64,000 nt of DNA from an uncultured Flavobacteriales bacterium (GTDB lineage Bacteria > Bacteroidota > Bacteroidia > Flavobacteriales > CAJXXR01). The notes under the pieces were generated by a model. That model was given only the letters and a program-made list of their open reading frames with translations, did not search any database and was not told the origin of the DNA. The translations under genes and the position numbers were made by a program. Location of the stretch: positions 1-64,000 of the forward strand of contig CAJXXR010000005.1 of the NCBI GenBank assembly GCA_913063375.1, read 5' to 3'. Within the stretch, counting starts at the first letter, position 1. Each line of letters starts with the position of its first letter. Shown here piece after piece: positions 43,010 through 51,904 of the stretch.

Positions 43010-43459
43010 ATGAAGCAATGTTTGGCCTTACTTGGCATACTTAGCTTATTCATTGCCTGTGGTCCGAAAGAGGCTCACAGCGCAATGAATACAGTTGGAG
43101 ACGCATGGAATGAAAACAATCCACAGGAATTTGAATTTGACATTCAAGAACCTGGAAAGTTTGCTTCACATTTTTATTTGAAGCATAACAATGATTACGG
43201 ATTTAGAAATTTATTCTTGTTCACAACCTTGACCTATCCCGATGGCAATAGTAGAACGGATACGATGGAATACAACATCGCTCAACCTGATGGGAAATGG
43301 CTAGGAGAAGGCTGGGGAGAATTGAAAACGATAAAATTACTTTACCCAATCGCCCTAGATCAGACAGGCGATTATACCTTGAGTATCACCCAAGGTATGC
43401 GGGAAGAGAATCTAGATGGAATAGAACAAATTGGCCTCACAATAGAAGCATTGAATTAA
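43010..43459 (+). CDS. gldH: Gliding motility lipoprotein GldH
   Basis: 149 residues. Lipobox LFIAC with Cys17; the body matches GldH: WNENNPQEFEFDI, HFYLKHNNDYGFRNLFLFTTLTYPDGN, RTDTMEYNIAQPDGKWLGEGWG and QIGLTIE at the end. GldH is needed for gliding in Flavobacterium and is linked to the GldK-N/type IX secretion machinery. Its place between ricT and a class A penicillin-binding protein is conserved in gliding and non-gliding relatives. It starts 1 nt after the ricT stop. Confidence 0.93.
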   Translation: MKQCLALLGILSLFIACGPKEAHSAMNTVGDAWNENNPQEFEFDIQEPGKFASHFYLKHNNDYGFRNLFLFTTLTYPDGNSRTDTMEYNIAQPDGKWLGEGWGELKTIKLLYPIALDQTGDYTLSITQGMREENLDGIEQIGLTIEALN

Positions 43460-43468
43460 GTATTGAAT

Positions 43469-45787
43469 ATGAGTACTACAAATACGGAGAATAACAGCAC
43501 TAAACAAAAAACACCTAAGAAAAAGAAGTGGATCAAAAGAGCCATTCTTCTATTTTGGCTAGGCTTGTTAAGCCCTGTTGTATTAATTTCCGTAGGGCTA
43601 TTCTGTGCCTCAAATGAGTGGTTTGGAGAACCACTTCCTACCTTTAGAGAAATCGAAAATCCTGAATCTAACTTCGCAACGGAAGTTCTAAGTTCTGATG
43701 GAAAGGTACTGGGTAAGTACTTCTATGAAAATAGAACACCCGTAAGGTATGAAAACCTATCTCCTCACCTTATAAATGCACTTATTGCAACGGAGGATGA
43801 ACGTTTTCATGAACATTCTGGAATAGACGCTAGAGCAATAACTAGAGCAATAGTAAAAGGTCTCCTAGGTCAAAATGCAGGTGGAGGATCGACTATCACA
43901 CAGCAGTTGGCAAAGATGTTATTTACCGAAAAGGTATCTAGAAATCCTATTGACAGGATAAAGCAAAAATTTAATGAATGGGTAATCGCTGCTAGACTGG
44001 AACGAAATTATACAAAGGAGGAAATCATAGCAATGTATTTCAACAAGTTCGACTTCCTTTACCAGGCTGTAGGCATTAAATCTGCGGCTAAGATATATTT
44101 CAATACTACTCCAGATAAATTAAGCATTGAACAATCTGCCATTTTAGTTGGGATGGCCAAAAACCCATCACTATACAATCCCAATAGAAAGGGTAATGGA
44201 GAAAGGGCCAAGAGAAGAAGAAATGTCGTACTTCAGCAAATGGTTCGGAATGAAATTCTTGAGCAGCAATCTGCAGACTCTTTAAAGAAACTAGATCTAA
44301 ATATTGAATTCACCAGAGAGAGTCATCACGAAGGGCTTTCTACCTATTTCAGAGAGTTTCTTAGAGGCTATATGAAGAATTGGGTGAAAACCACTCCTAA
44401 ACCAGACGGATCGGAATACAATATCTATAGCGACGGGTTAAAAATTTATACAACCATAGATTCTAGACTTCAACGCTACGCAGAAGATGCAACGGCAGAA
44501 CATAATCAGACCTTACAAAAACAGCTTTACAAACATATGAAGAGCTGGAAGAGGAAGAAAAATGCCCCGTTCCCTTCAGATTATTCTAAAGACAAAATTG
44601 CTAAAAATTTGGATCTTGCCCTTCGCAGAAGTGAACGATACCGCAAGATGAAAAAGGCAAAAATATCAAGGGAAGATATTGATGCAAGCTTCAAGGTAAA
44701 GACAAAAATGAAAATCTACACCCTTGAAGGAGAAATGGACACCATAATGACACCTATGGACTCCATTATTCATTACAAATACCTGTTACACCATAGTATG
44801 ATGAGTATGGATCCACAAACTGGATTTGTTCGCGCATGGGTAGGTGGAATCAACCATAAATACTTCCAATACGACAATGTCCATACAGGAAGACATCAGG
44901 TAGGATCCACTTTTAAGCCAATGGTTTATGCCACTGCCATCGATCAACACAAATATTCACCATGCACTAAGGTTCCAAATATCCCTGTTGTATTTGAAAA
45001 AGAAGAATGGGGTCTTGAAAAAGATTGGGAACCACAGAACAGTGACAGGCAATATGGAGGAGAGCTTACTTTAAGCCAAGGATTAGCTGGGTCTGTAAAT
45101 ACCATATCATCTTATCTAATGAAGCAAGTCGGCCCTAAAAAGGTAGCTAATTTAGCCAAGAAAATGGGGATCAAAAGTAAGATTCCAGTATATCCATCTA
45201 TATGTCTAGGAACACCCGAATTGACCCTATACGAACTGACTGGAGCATACAGTACTTTTGCCAATAAAGGGATACACATTGACCCTATTTTTATTACAAG
45301 AATTGAAGATAGAAACGGAACGATCCTTTACAATTACGAACCAGATTATACGGAGGTTTTATCAGAAGAAAAAGCCTACACCATGTTGAACCTAATGGAA
45401 GGAGTTACACGTCATGGTACTAGTATACGTTTAAGGTTTAGATACAAATTTAAAAATGATATTGCGGGTAAAACAGGAACTACTCAAAACAATATGGACG
45501 GCTGGTTTATTGGTATGGTTCCTAATCTTGTCACCGGAGTTTGGACTGGAGCAGAAGACCCTGCTGTTCGATTTAGTGTAACTAGTCTAGGACAAGGCGC
45601 AAATATGGCATTACCAATTTGGGCACTTTATATGCAAAAAGCATATGGAGACAATAGCTTAGATATTTCAAAGGAACCGTTTGAAGTTCCTTCTACTAAA
45701 ATGACAATTATTACAGATTGCGAAGAATTCGAAAAGCAGAATGAGGACAATTCGCAATTAGAAATGGATGATGAACCTGATTTTTAA
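43469..45787 (+). CDS. Class A penicillin-binding protein (PBP1A-like)
   Basis: 772 residues from the ATG at 43469 (a TTG at 43463 is also in frame). A short basic cytoplasmic tail and one membrane helix (AILLFWLGLLSPVVLISVGLF region) precede the GT51 domain with catalytic E109 in ATEDERFHEHSGID. The transpeptidase domain has S480 in GSTFKPM, SVN, and K668-T-G. It builds glycan strands and cross-links peptidoglycan. Last envelope gene of the run after gldH; scoA follows 10 nt later. Confidence 0.95.
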   Translation: MSTTNTENNSTKQKTPKKKKWIKRAILLFWLGLLSPVVLISVGLFCASNEWFGEPLPTFREIENPESNFATEVLSSDGKVLGKYFYENRTPVRYENLSPHLINALIATEDERFHEHSGIDARAITRAIVKGLLGQNAGGGSTITQQLAKMLFTEKVSRNPIDRIKQKFNEWVIAARLERNYTKEEIIAMYFNKFDFLYQAVGIKSAAKIYFNTTPDKLSIEQSAILVGMAKNPSLYNPNRKGNGERAKRRRNVVLQQMVRNEILEQQSADSLKKLDLNIEFTRESHHEGLSTYFREFLRGYMKNWVKTTPKPDGSEYNIYSDGLKIYTTIDSRLQRYAEDATAEHNQTLQKQLYKHMKSWKRKKNAPFPSDYSKDKIAKNLDLALRRSERYRKMKKAKISREDIDASFKVKTKMKIYTLEGEMDTIMTPMDSIIHYKYLLHHSMMSMDPQTGFVRAWVGGINHKYFQYDNVHTGRHQVGSTFKPMVYATAIDQHKYSPCTKVPNIPVVFEKEEWGLEKDWEPQNSDRQYGGELTLSQGLAGSVNTISSYLMKQVGPKKVANLAKKMGIKSKIPVYPSICLGTPELTLYELTGAYSTFANKGIHIDPIFITRIEDRNGTILYNYEPDYTEVLSEEKAYTMLNLMEGVTRHGTSIRLRFRYKFKNDIAGKTGTTQNNMDGWFIGMVPNLVTGVWTGAEDPAVRFSVTSLGQGANMALPIWALYMQKAYGDNSLDISKEPFEVPSTKMTIITDCEEFEKQNEDNSQLEMDDEPDF

Positions 45788-45797
45788 CTTTTAAAGT

Positions 45798-46496
45798 ATG
45801 ATTAACAAAGTAGTTAAAGACGCTCAGGAAGCGATAAAAGATATAAAAAACGGTGATACACTAATGCTAGGAGGTTTCGGATTGTGCGGAATTCCTGAGA
45901 ATTGCATTACAGCATTGGTTGAACAAGGAACCAAAGATCTTACCTGTATCTCTAATAATGCAGGGGTAGATGATTTTGGAATCGGACTTATGCTTCAACA
46001 GAAGCAGGTCAAAAAAATGATTTCCTCTTACGTTGGTGAAAATGCCGAATTTGAGAGACAATTACTATCTGGCGAATTAGAAGTCGACCTTATTCCACAA
46101 GGTACTTTGGCAGAAAGATGTAGAGCTGCAGGAGCGGGTGTTCCAGCATTCTTTACACCTGCAGGCGTTGGAACAGAGGTTGCTGAAGGTAAAGAAGTTC
46201 GGGAATTCAACGGGAAGAAATATCTTTTAGAGCATGCCTTTGAAGCCGAATTCGCATTAGTAAAGGCTTGGAAAGGAGATACAGCAGGAAACCTTATTTT
46301 CAAAGGAACTGCCCGTAATTTCAATCCAATGATGGCAGCCGGTGGAAAAATTACCATTGCCGAAGTAGAAGAACTAGTTCCAGCAGGAGAATTAGAGCCC
46401 AATATGATTCATACTCCTGGAGTGTACGTTCAGCGGATCTTCCAAGGAAAGGACTATGAAAAACGAATTGAGCAGCTAACTGTTAAAGAAGCATAA
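45798..46496 (+). CDS. scoA: 3-oxoacid CoA-transferase, subunit A
   Basis: 232 residues, the alpha chain of succinyl-CoA:3-ketoacid CoA-transferase. [16 protein letters not shown] and [13 protein letters not shown] are the family signatures; [19 protein letters not shown] follows. With the beta chain, which carries the catalytic Glu, it activates acetoacetate with CoA from succinyl-CoA. The beta-chain gene is not next to it: a terminator and the convergent nfu gene come directly after, so the partner must be elsewhere. It starts 10 nt after the PBP gene. Confidence 0.93.
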   Translation: MINKVVKDAQEAIKDIKNGDTLMLGGFGLCGIPENCITALVEQGTKDLTCISNNAGVDDFGIGLMLQQKQVKKMISSYVGENAEFERQLLSGELEVDLIPQGTLAERCRAAGAGVPAFFTPAGVGTEVAEGKEVREFNGKKYLLEHAFEAEFALVKAWKGDTAGNLIFKGTARNFNPMMAAGGKITIAEVEELVPAGELEPNMIHTPGVYVQRIFQGKDYEKRIEQLTVKEA

Positions 46497-46502
46497 TTCA
46501 AT

Positions 46503-46537
46503 AAAAAAAGGGAACCTATAATAGGTTCCCTTTTTTT
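46503..46537. terminator. Bidirectional rho-independent terminator
   Basis: AAAGGGAACCTA pairs with TAGGTTCCCTTT around TAA, with seven-base A- and T-tracts either side. It lies between the convergent scoA and nfu genes. Confidence 0.93.
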
Positions 46538-46556
46538 ATTGTTATCTATTTAAAAC

Positions 46557-47174
46557 TTATACCTCTTCAGCAATTACCGCCTCGATTTGACCAGGTAACA
46601 TTTGCTTCAACATAGTTTCAATACCTTGTTTTAGGGTGACAGATGCAGAAGGACATCCACTGCAAGCCCCTTGTAGGGCAACCGTTACAATCCCATGATC
46701 ATACTTTCTAAAACTAATATTCCCCCCATCAGATTCTACTGCCGGACGAACATATTCTTCTAAAATATCTACAATCTTCTTTTCAATGTCTGTTTCAGGA
46801 GTAGTATCCTTCATCATCGTAGAACTACTTCCTTCAGAGGTCTCTACAGATTCTTCCACAGCAATAGGTGCTGAGATTATCTCTTTACCTGAAGCAATAT
46901 ATTCACGGATGAACTCTCTTACTTCCATCACAACATCTTCCCATTCGATGATATTAAACTTAGTGATTGAAATAAAGTTTCTAGCCAAGAATACCTCCTT
47001 TACAAATGGAAAATTGAAAATCTGAGCACATAACGCAGATGCTTGTGCTTCCTCAATATTCTTAAATTCTATACTGTCTCCTGGGTTTATTCCTTTATTA
47101 CACACAAACTTCATCACATCCGGATTCGGAGTAGATTCTGCATATACTGAAATGGGCACTTTTTTAGTTTCCAT
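46557..47174 (-). CDS. Nfu-type Fe-S cluster carrier (Nfu_N + NifU C-terminal domain)
   Basis: 205 residues from the ATG at 47174. A longer frame to 47219 crosses a consensus promoter and is rejected. The N-terminal Nfu_N domain (about 5-90) has YAESTPNPDVMKFV and FVKEVFLARNFISITK; a linker follows, and the NifU C-terminal domain (about 130-205) has RPAVESDGGNISF and the cluster-binding CxxC in QGACSGCPSASVTLKQG. It hands Fe-S clusters to target proteins. Relation to the window's sufS is functional only. Confidence 0.93.
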   Translation of the reverse strand: METKKVPISVYAESTPNPDVMKFVCNKGINPGDSIEFKNIEEAQASALCAQIFNFPFVKEVFLARNFISITKFNIIEWEDVVMEVREFIREYIASGKEIISAPIAVEESVETSEGSSSTMMKDTTPETDIEKKIVDILEEYVRPAVESDGGNISFRKYDHGIVTVALQGACSGCPSASVTLKQGIETMLKQMLPGQIEAVIAEEV

Positions 47175-47190
47175 ATAATGTTTCTTTTTG

Positions 47191-47198
47191 CAAATATA
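47191..47198 (-). promoter_or_regulatory. -7 promoter element of nfu
   Basis: Minus-strand TATATTTG, a perfect TAnnTTTG, 16 nt before the ATG; a TTG lies 18 nt upstream. It lies inside the longer open frame and so fixes the start at 47174. Confidence 0.65.
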
Positions 47199-47219
47199 CT
47201 GAAACCCGATCAATAGCAA

Positions 47220-48149
47220 TCAGGATTTTAACTTGTCTTTAGGGGTAGAAATAACGGACTTAGATTTGGGCCTTTGGTAGCTTACCAAAAACACACCTAT
47301 AAATATAGCTATCCCACTCAATACTTTTAAAGAATTCAAACTTTCAACCCCTATTGAAAGAGCAATCACGGTAGCCAACAAAGGTTGTAAATAAATATAA
47401 AAACTAACCGTTGAAGCTCTTAAATTTTTCAAGGCTATAATATTGAATAAATAAGCCAAGAATGAGGTCCCCACAACTACAAAAACGATGGACCAAATGA
47501 TATTTGAACTCATATCTGTCCATACGACTTCTAAAAGCCCTTCAATTCCAAATGGCAAGATCATTACCCAACCAATGGTAAAGGCCCACTTAATAACGGT
47601 AACAGGATTATATCTAGCCATCAAAGGCTTTGCCAATACTAGATATATAGCATATGAGACCGCATTAACAAAGACAAGGAAATTTCCTAATGTAGGATTT
47701 TCCGCTCTAAGTTGACTTGTACTCATTAATATCAATGTAATAGCTCCTACCGCACCCAATAATATCCCTACTCCACGTCTTAGGTTCAACTTTTCCTGAC
47801 CTAAATATATAGCAGAAAGAAATACTAGTATTGGCGTGGATGTCATGGTGACAGCAGCATTGATGGGCGTTGTCAAATGCAAACCTTTAAAAAACATCAT
47901 TTGATTGAATGCCACACCAAAAAATCCACAAAGGATTAGCCATTTCCAATCTTTCTTATCAACCTTTTCTCGAATGAACATTTGATGAATGATCCAAAAC
48001 AAAATAGTAGCCCCAGTCGCTCTCATCAAAATAAAGGCTATTGGAGAGACATATCCTCCCATAACATCTTTAGCTACTATAAATGTAATTGCATAAATAA
48101 GGTTAGCTGAAAAGAGTGCTAAATGAGATAAAACAGCTTTATTCGGCAT
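47220..48149 (-). CDS. EamA/DMT-family transporter
   Basis: 309 residues, ten membrane helices in two EamA repeats (about 8-142 and 155-290). Repeat features include ILMRATGATILFWIIHQ in the first half and VSFYIYLQPLLATVIALSIG in the second. It exports or imports an unidentified small metabolite such as an amino acid or nucleotide precursor. It overlaps the ArsC-like gene by 11 nt, so the two share an mRNA. Confidence 0.9.
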   Translation of the reverse strand: MPNKAVLSHLALFSANLIYAITFIVAKDVMGGYVSPIAFILMRATGATILFWIIHQMFIREKVDKKDWKWLILCGFFGVAFNQMMFFKGLHLTTPINAAVTMTSTPILVFLSAIYLGQEKLNLRRGVGILLGAVGAITLILMSTSQLRAENPTLGNFLVFVNAVSYAIYLVLAKPLMARYNPVTVIKWAFTIGWVMILPFGIEGLLEVVWTDMSSNIIWSIVFVVVGTSFLAYLFNIIALKNLRASTVSFYIYLQPLLATVIALSIGVESLNSLKVLSGIAIFIGVFLVSYQRPKSKSVISTPKDKLKS

Positions 48150-48504
48150 GACCTAATATAGTTTTTAGTGCAGTTACCGTTTTTTTGGAATTACCTATAA
48201 AAGCCTCCTTACCCAATAGTACAACAGGTCGCTTCAGGAAGGTATATTCACCAAGGATAAGACTTTTCCATTCCTCGTCCGTAAATTCCTTTCCTTTCAA
48301 CCCTTCACTGGCATATTTTCTAGCACGTTTATTGAAGAGCGCTTCATAGGAATCAACAAAAGGTCTAAGGGATTCCAAATCACTATTTGAGATAGGATTC
48401 TTTTTGATATCTTGAAATTCAATTCCAGCAGTATCAAGAGAGGCCTCCTTAATGATTCGTTTACAAGTATCGCAAGTACTTAAGTAGAATAACTTCTTCA
48501 TCAC
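48139..48504 (-). CDS. ArsC/Spx-family thioredoxin-like protein
   Basis: 121 residues, the ArsC/Spx/MgsR fold. The N-terminal CxxC reads STCDTCKRII, as in Spx and in YffB-type proteins, and the conserved RPVVLLGKEAFIG stretch of the family is near residue 90. With CxxC rather than the single Cys of ArsC, it is more likely a redox-linked regulator or reductase than an arsenate reductase. It overlaps the EamA transporter gene by 11 nt. A perfect -7 element (TACTTTTG, 48528-48521) lies 16 nt upstream. Confidence 0.87.
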   Translation of the reverse strand: MMKKLFYLSTCDTCKRIIKEASLDTAGIEFQDIKKNPISNSDLESLRPFVDSYEALFNKRARKYASEGLKGKEFTDEEWKSLILGEYTFLKRPVVLLGKEAFIGNSKKTVTALKTILGHAE

Positions 48505-48520
48505 TTTTGTTTTACAAATA

Positions 48521-48528
48521 CAAAAGTA
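48521..48528 (-). promoter_or_regulatory. -7 promoter element of the ArsC-like/EamA operon
   Basis: Minus-strand TACTTTTG fits TAnnTTTG, 16 nt before the ATG at 48504. Confidence 0.55.
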
Positions 48529-48579
48529 ATTGAATAAATAGAACTCTTGATATACTAAATCCTAATTCAAAGGTTTTTT

Positions 48580-48587
48580 TAACTTTG
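48580..48587 (+). promoter_or_regulatory. -7 promoter element of ktrA
   Basis: TAACTTTG fits TAnnTTTG, 19 nt before the ATG at 48607. Confidence 0.55.
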
Positions 48588-48606
48588 TTTCAAATATCCA
48601 ATAAAA

Positions 48607-49293
48607 ATGGCTTACGGAAAATTTGCAGTAATCGGTATCGGACAATTTGGCTCAGCAATCGCTCGAACACTATCAGAAAGAGGAGCAGAAGTTATTGCTA
48701 TCGATACATCAATCAATAAAATTGAAGCAATAAAAGATGATGTAGCGCATGCAGTAGCCTGCGATGCAACTGATAAGAAAAATTTACTTTCTCAAAATAT
48801 AGAAGATATGGACGCAGTAATTGTGGCCATAGGTGAAAATTTTGAGGGACTACTACTTTGTACTTTTAACCTTATGGAGCTTAAAGTTAAAAGAATCATT
48901 GCCCGCGCCATGGGAGAGGAACAAAAAAGCATTCTTCAAAAAATGGGAGTCAGTGAAATTCTATCACCGGAGAATGAAGTTGGGATAAGCGTTGCCGAGA
49001 AATTACTTAACCCCAATGTTATTGACATCATGGAACTACCAGATGGATATGAAATCGCTGAGATAAAAGCTCCAATCAATATCATCGACAGATCTATTGA
49101 GGATATAAACCTTCGTGAAAAATACAAGTTAAACCTGGTCACTATTATAAGACCAACCACCAACGAAGAAGGACAAACAATACAACATACCATCGGAGTA
49201 CCAAATGCTCAGACTACAATCAGAGCAAATGACCTTTTAGTAATATTTGGAAGCATGAAAAATATCAATCGATTCACGGAGATAAACAACTAA
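48607..49293 (+). CDS. TrkA/KtrA-type potassium uptake regulatory subunit
   Basis: 228 residues: an RCK-N Rossmann domain (about 1-135; GIGQFGSAIARTLSERGAEVIAID, with the acidic residue that ends the second strand) and an RCK-C domain (about 140-225; IKAPINIIDRSIEDINLREKYKLN). It gates a KtrB/TrkH-type potassium channel according to nucleotide binding. No channel gene is beside it, which is unusual. It has its own promoter and a terminator. Confidence 0.92.
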   Translation: MAYGKFAVIGIGQFGSAIARTLSERGAEVIAIDTSINKIEAIKDDVAHAVACDATDKKNLLSQNIEDMDAVIVAIGENFEGLLLCTFNLMELKVKRIIARAMGEEQKSILQKMGVSEILSPENEVGISVAEKLLNPNVIDIMELPDGYEIAEIKAPINIIDRSIEDINLREKYKLNLVTIIRPTTNEEGQTIQHTIGVPNAQTTIRANDLLVIFGSMKNINRFTEINN

Positions 49294-49424
49294 ACCTCAA
49301 TTTGAGGTCATTCACCTTTAAATTAGATAATTCCATCCACTATTTTTCCGATTGACCAAAAATTAATCTACTTTAGGGAATAGAAAGCTATTAGATGTAC
49401 AAAATTATTGATGTACTGATATGG

Positions 49425-49459
49425 AAAGGGCCCATCTTAATAAGATAGGCCCTTTTTTT
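49425..49459. terminator. Rho-independent terminator between ktrA and the M23 peptidase gene
   Basis: AAAGGGCC(C)ATCTT pairs with AAGAT(A)GGCCCTTT around AATA/T, followed by a seven-T tract on the plus strand. The 185-nt gap (49294-49478) also holds a palindrome CCTCAATTTGAGG just after ktrA and nothing else recognisable. Confidence 0.85.
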
Positions 49460-49478
49460 ATTCTATAACCCCCAATTT

Positions 49479-50768
49479 TTATAGGGCTATTGCAACTTTT
49501 TCTATAGTTTCCTCATTTTCAACTTCTCCTGGATATTTCAAAGCATCCAACTCAAGTTTTAGAGGACTCATTTTTCCAATGTAATCAGATTTCAATTTAT
49601 CTGAGATAGGCTCTGAAGGAGGAAGTTTAACCTTAAAAGGATCTTCCTGCCTACCGTTTTTCCAAAAACGATAACATACATGGTATCCTGTAGCAAGTCC
49701 CGTTTTTCCAACATAACCGATAACTTCACCTTGACGAACTTTTCTACCAGGCTTTATTCCCTTGGCAATCTTATTCATATGAAGATATTGCGTAGTAAAG
49801 GTCTTGTTGTGACGGACTTTTACATAACGGCCATTAAATTTCCCATATTCTGCATTGGTAACAACACCATCTGCTGTAGAATAAATAGGGGTGTTTTTTG
49901 GAGCTGCAAAGTCAGTTCCTTTATGAGCCTTCCATCTCTTTTGAACAGGGTGATACCTTCTTTTAGTAAACTTAGATGATATTCTAGTATAAGATACAGG
50001 AGCTTTCAAGAAGAACTTTCTCAAGTTGTTTCCTTCGTGATCATAGAAATCTTCAAAACCAGCACCATCATAGTTGAAAGCATAATAGTCTTTTCCATTA
50101 TGATAAAAGTTACAGGCTAGAACTTCGCCAATCCCTATAAATTCACCTTCCACATATCTGGCCTCATAGATTACTTTGAACTTATCTCCTTTCTGAACAC
50201 TGAAGAAATTAATAGACCAAGGGTATATGTTATCCGCTAATTCTAAAACCAACTTTTGGGATAAGCCTGCTTTTATCACAGCCTCCCAAAGGGAAGAAGT
50301 AATTTCACCAGATCCCGTTTTGATCTTAACCTCAATATCCTTCTTGAAGTGACTAACTTGAATACTATCCCTAAAATCATAGATATAGTAATTCACCTTA
50401 TCTTCTTGATAGATAAAAACGTTTGCGTTCGAGAGACTATCTGTTTTCGACTTTAGAATGGTATAACTATTTCCCACTTTAAAATCTCTAACATCAAATA
50501 CTTCTTTAGAAGCCTTAGCCAAGTAGTGAACAGTAGAATGACCTACACCATGTGTATTTAGTATTTTACCAAGCGATTCTCCATACTTTATTCCATCATT
50601 CACAACATCAAATGAATCCAAATCGTAACCGAACAAGTACTCTTTAGGAGGTTCCGGCTTTGCGATAGCAGTTGCTAATGTTATTTCATCTGGAATTTCT
50701 ACATCTCCTCCGCAGGAGAACAAGAATAGGATTCCCAATAGGGATAAAAGGTATGGAATGCGCTTCAT
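49479..50768 (-). CDS. M23-family peptidoglycan endopeptidase, lipoprotein
   Basis: 429 residues. Lipobox LFLFSC (Cys19). An N-terminal region of OapA/LysM-like character precedes the M23 (lysostaphin-type) domain in the last third: KAHKGTDFAAPKNTPIYSTA holds the first two zinc ligands (HxxxD), and TQYLHMN follows. The final HxH motif is GYHVCYRF, with Cys in place of the second His. It should cut peptide cross-links in the periplasm. It lies 5 nt after a TDO-family gene in a minus-strand run. Confidence 0.9.
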   Translation of the reverse strand: MKRIPYLLSLLGILFLFSCGGDVEIPDEITLATAIAKPEPPKEYLFGYDLDSFDVVNDGIKYGESLGKILNTHGVGHSTVHYLAKASKEVFDVRDFKVGNSYTILKSKTDSLSNANVFIYQEDKVNYYIYDFRDSIQVSHFKKDIEVKIKTGSGEITSSLWEAVIKAGLSQKLVLELADNIYPWSINFFSVQKGDKFKVIYEARYVEGEFIGIGEVLACNFYHNGKDYYAFNYDGAGFEDFYDHEGNNLRKFFLKAPVSYTRISSKFTKRRYHPVQKRWKAHKGTDFAAPKNTPIYSTADGVVTNAEYGKFNGRYVKVRHNKTFTTQYLHMNKIAKGIKPGRKVRQGEVIGYVGKTGLATGYHVCYRFWKNGRQEDPFKVKLPPSEPISDKLKSDYIGKMSPLKLELDALKYPGEVENEETIEKVAIAL

Positions 50769-50773
50769 GCTTC

Positions 50774-51748
50774 TTAATCGTTCTTAACCGTATGTTCTTG
50801 TACTACACTATCAACCCAGCCTTTACCCCAGTCTTCAATCTCTTGGGCAGACCATAATTCTGGATAAAATATACGTTTTTGGAATCTTGGAGGCAAGTAT
50901 TTTCTCCAATTAGTACCACCTGTGGCAGCGATAGCATGTGGTTCAGCAATTAAATACTTCACAGCAGATCTATAATGTGCCAATGGCCAATTTACATTTA
51001 CATGCACGTCGTACCATTTCATTTCTTCGATGATTTCAGGATTATTTTGGTCCTCTTCGGAAAGGGATTTATAAATATCCCAGATATTATTTCCTTGAGA
51101 CTCCTTAGCCATTTGAAGGAAGTCAGTATTGTATTTCTCTTCAAATTGAACCATCGTGAAGGCTTTCTTACCGGTCAAAGTATGGTTCGCTCCTTCTTTC
51201 CAATAGATAAACTCAAACATTTCTTGAATATCTGAATTCGAAGAATAATTTGCTCTATGGTCTTTTGACACAAGGTTCAAGAAATTAGTAGACATGATCT
51301 CAATTAGACGATATTGAGAAGACTGAAAACCACTTGCAGGCTGCAGTGTCAATCTAAAGGTAAGGAATTGCTCTCGCTCCATCCCATCAACCATAACTCC
51401 AAAGGAACTAGTCAATGCCTCAAAATACCTATTAACCCTACCTACCTTTGATAGAAAATATTTTGCATCAATATTTTCCTTTGAACGAAGTTGTTTCAAT
51501 TCGTGCAAAGTTAATTTAAAATACAATTCTGTAATCTGATGATACATGATGAAGACTTTTTCATCAGGGAAATTAGTCCGCGGTCTCTGAAGAGACAACA
51601 ATGTCTCCTGGGCAATATAATCCCAGTAATTTAAGTATTTGGCATGATACAAACCTTCCAAATAGGAAGTAAGGTCTTGTCCTGTATCTGTATACTTCTT
51701 GTCTAATTTTTTTAGTATATCTAAAAGCTCTTGGTTCTCTAGGTCCAT
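50774..51748 (-). CDS. Tryptophan 2,3-dioxygenase family protein
   Basis: 324 residues. The TDO/IDO-family features are VFIMYHQITELYFKLTLHEL near residues 65-85 (with the substrate-side His), LQPASGFQSSQYRLIE and AIAATGGTNWRKYLPPR. Known members are heme enzymes that open the tryptophan ring to give N-formylkynurenine. Bacteroidota carry this version next to an M23 peptidase and a DUF3108 gene, as here, which hints at a job other than simple tryptophan breakdown. It ends 5 nt before the M23 gene. Confidence 0.88.
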   Translation of the reverse strand: MDLENQELLDILKKLDKKYTDTGQDLTSYLEGLYHAKYLNYWDYIAQETLLSLQRPRTNFPDEKVFIMYHQITELYFKLTLHELKQLRSKENIDAKYFLSKVGRVNRYFEALTSSFGVMVDGMEREQFLTFRLTLQPASGFQSSQYRLIEIMSTNFLNLVSKDHRANYSSNSDIQEMFEFIYWKEGANHTLTGKKAFTMVQFEEKYNTDFLQMAKESQGNNIWDIYKSLSEEDQNNPEIIEEMKWYDVHVNVNWPLAHYRSAVKYLIAEPHAIAATGGTNWRKYLPPRFQKRIFYPELWSAQEIEDWGKGWVDSVVQEHTVKND

Positions 51749-51904
51749 TTTTGATAATATATTTGCTTTCGCAATTTATCAAATCTAACCAAGAGCAATA
51801 CCGTATTTTTTTATTTTTTTTGGGCAATTCAATGGATTATCTGTTAAAAATTTTGATTTGCACCTTCTTATTTAATTGCTAGTTAAACACAGCGAATAAG
51901 ATTC

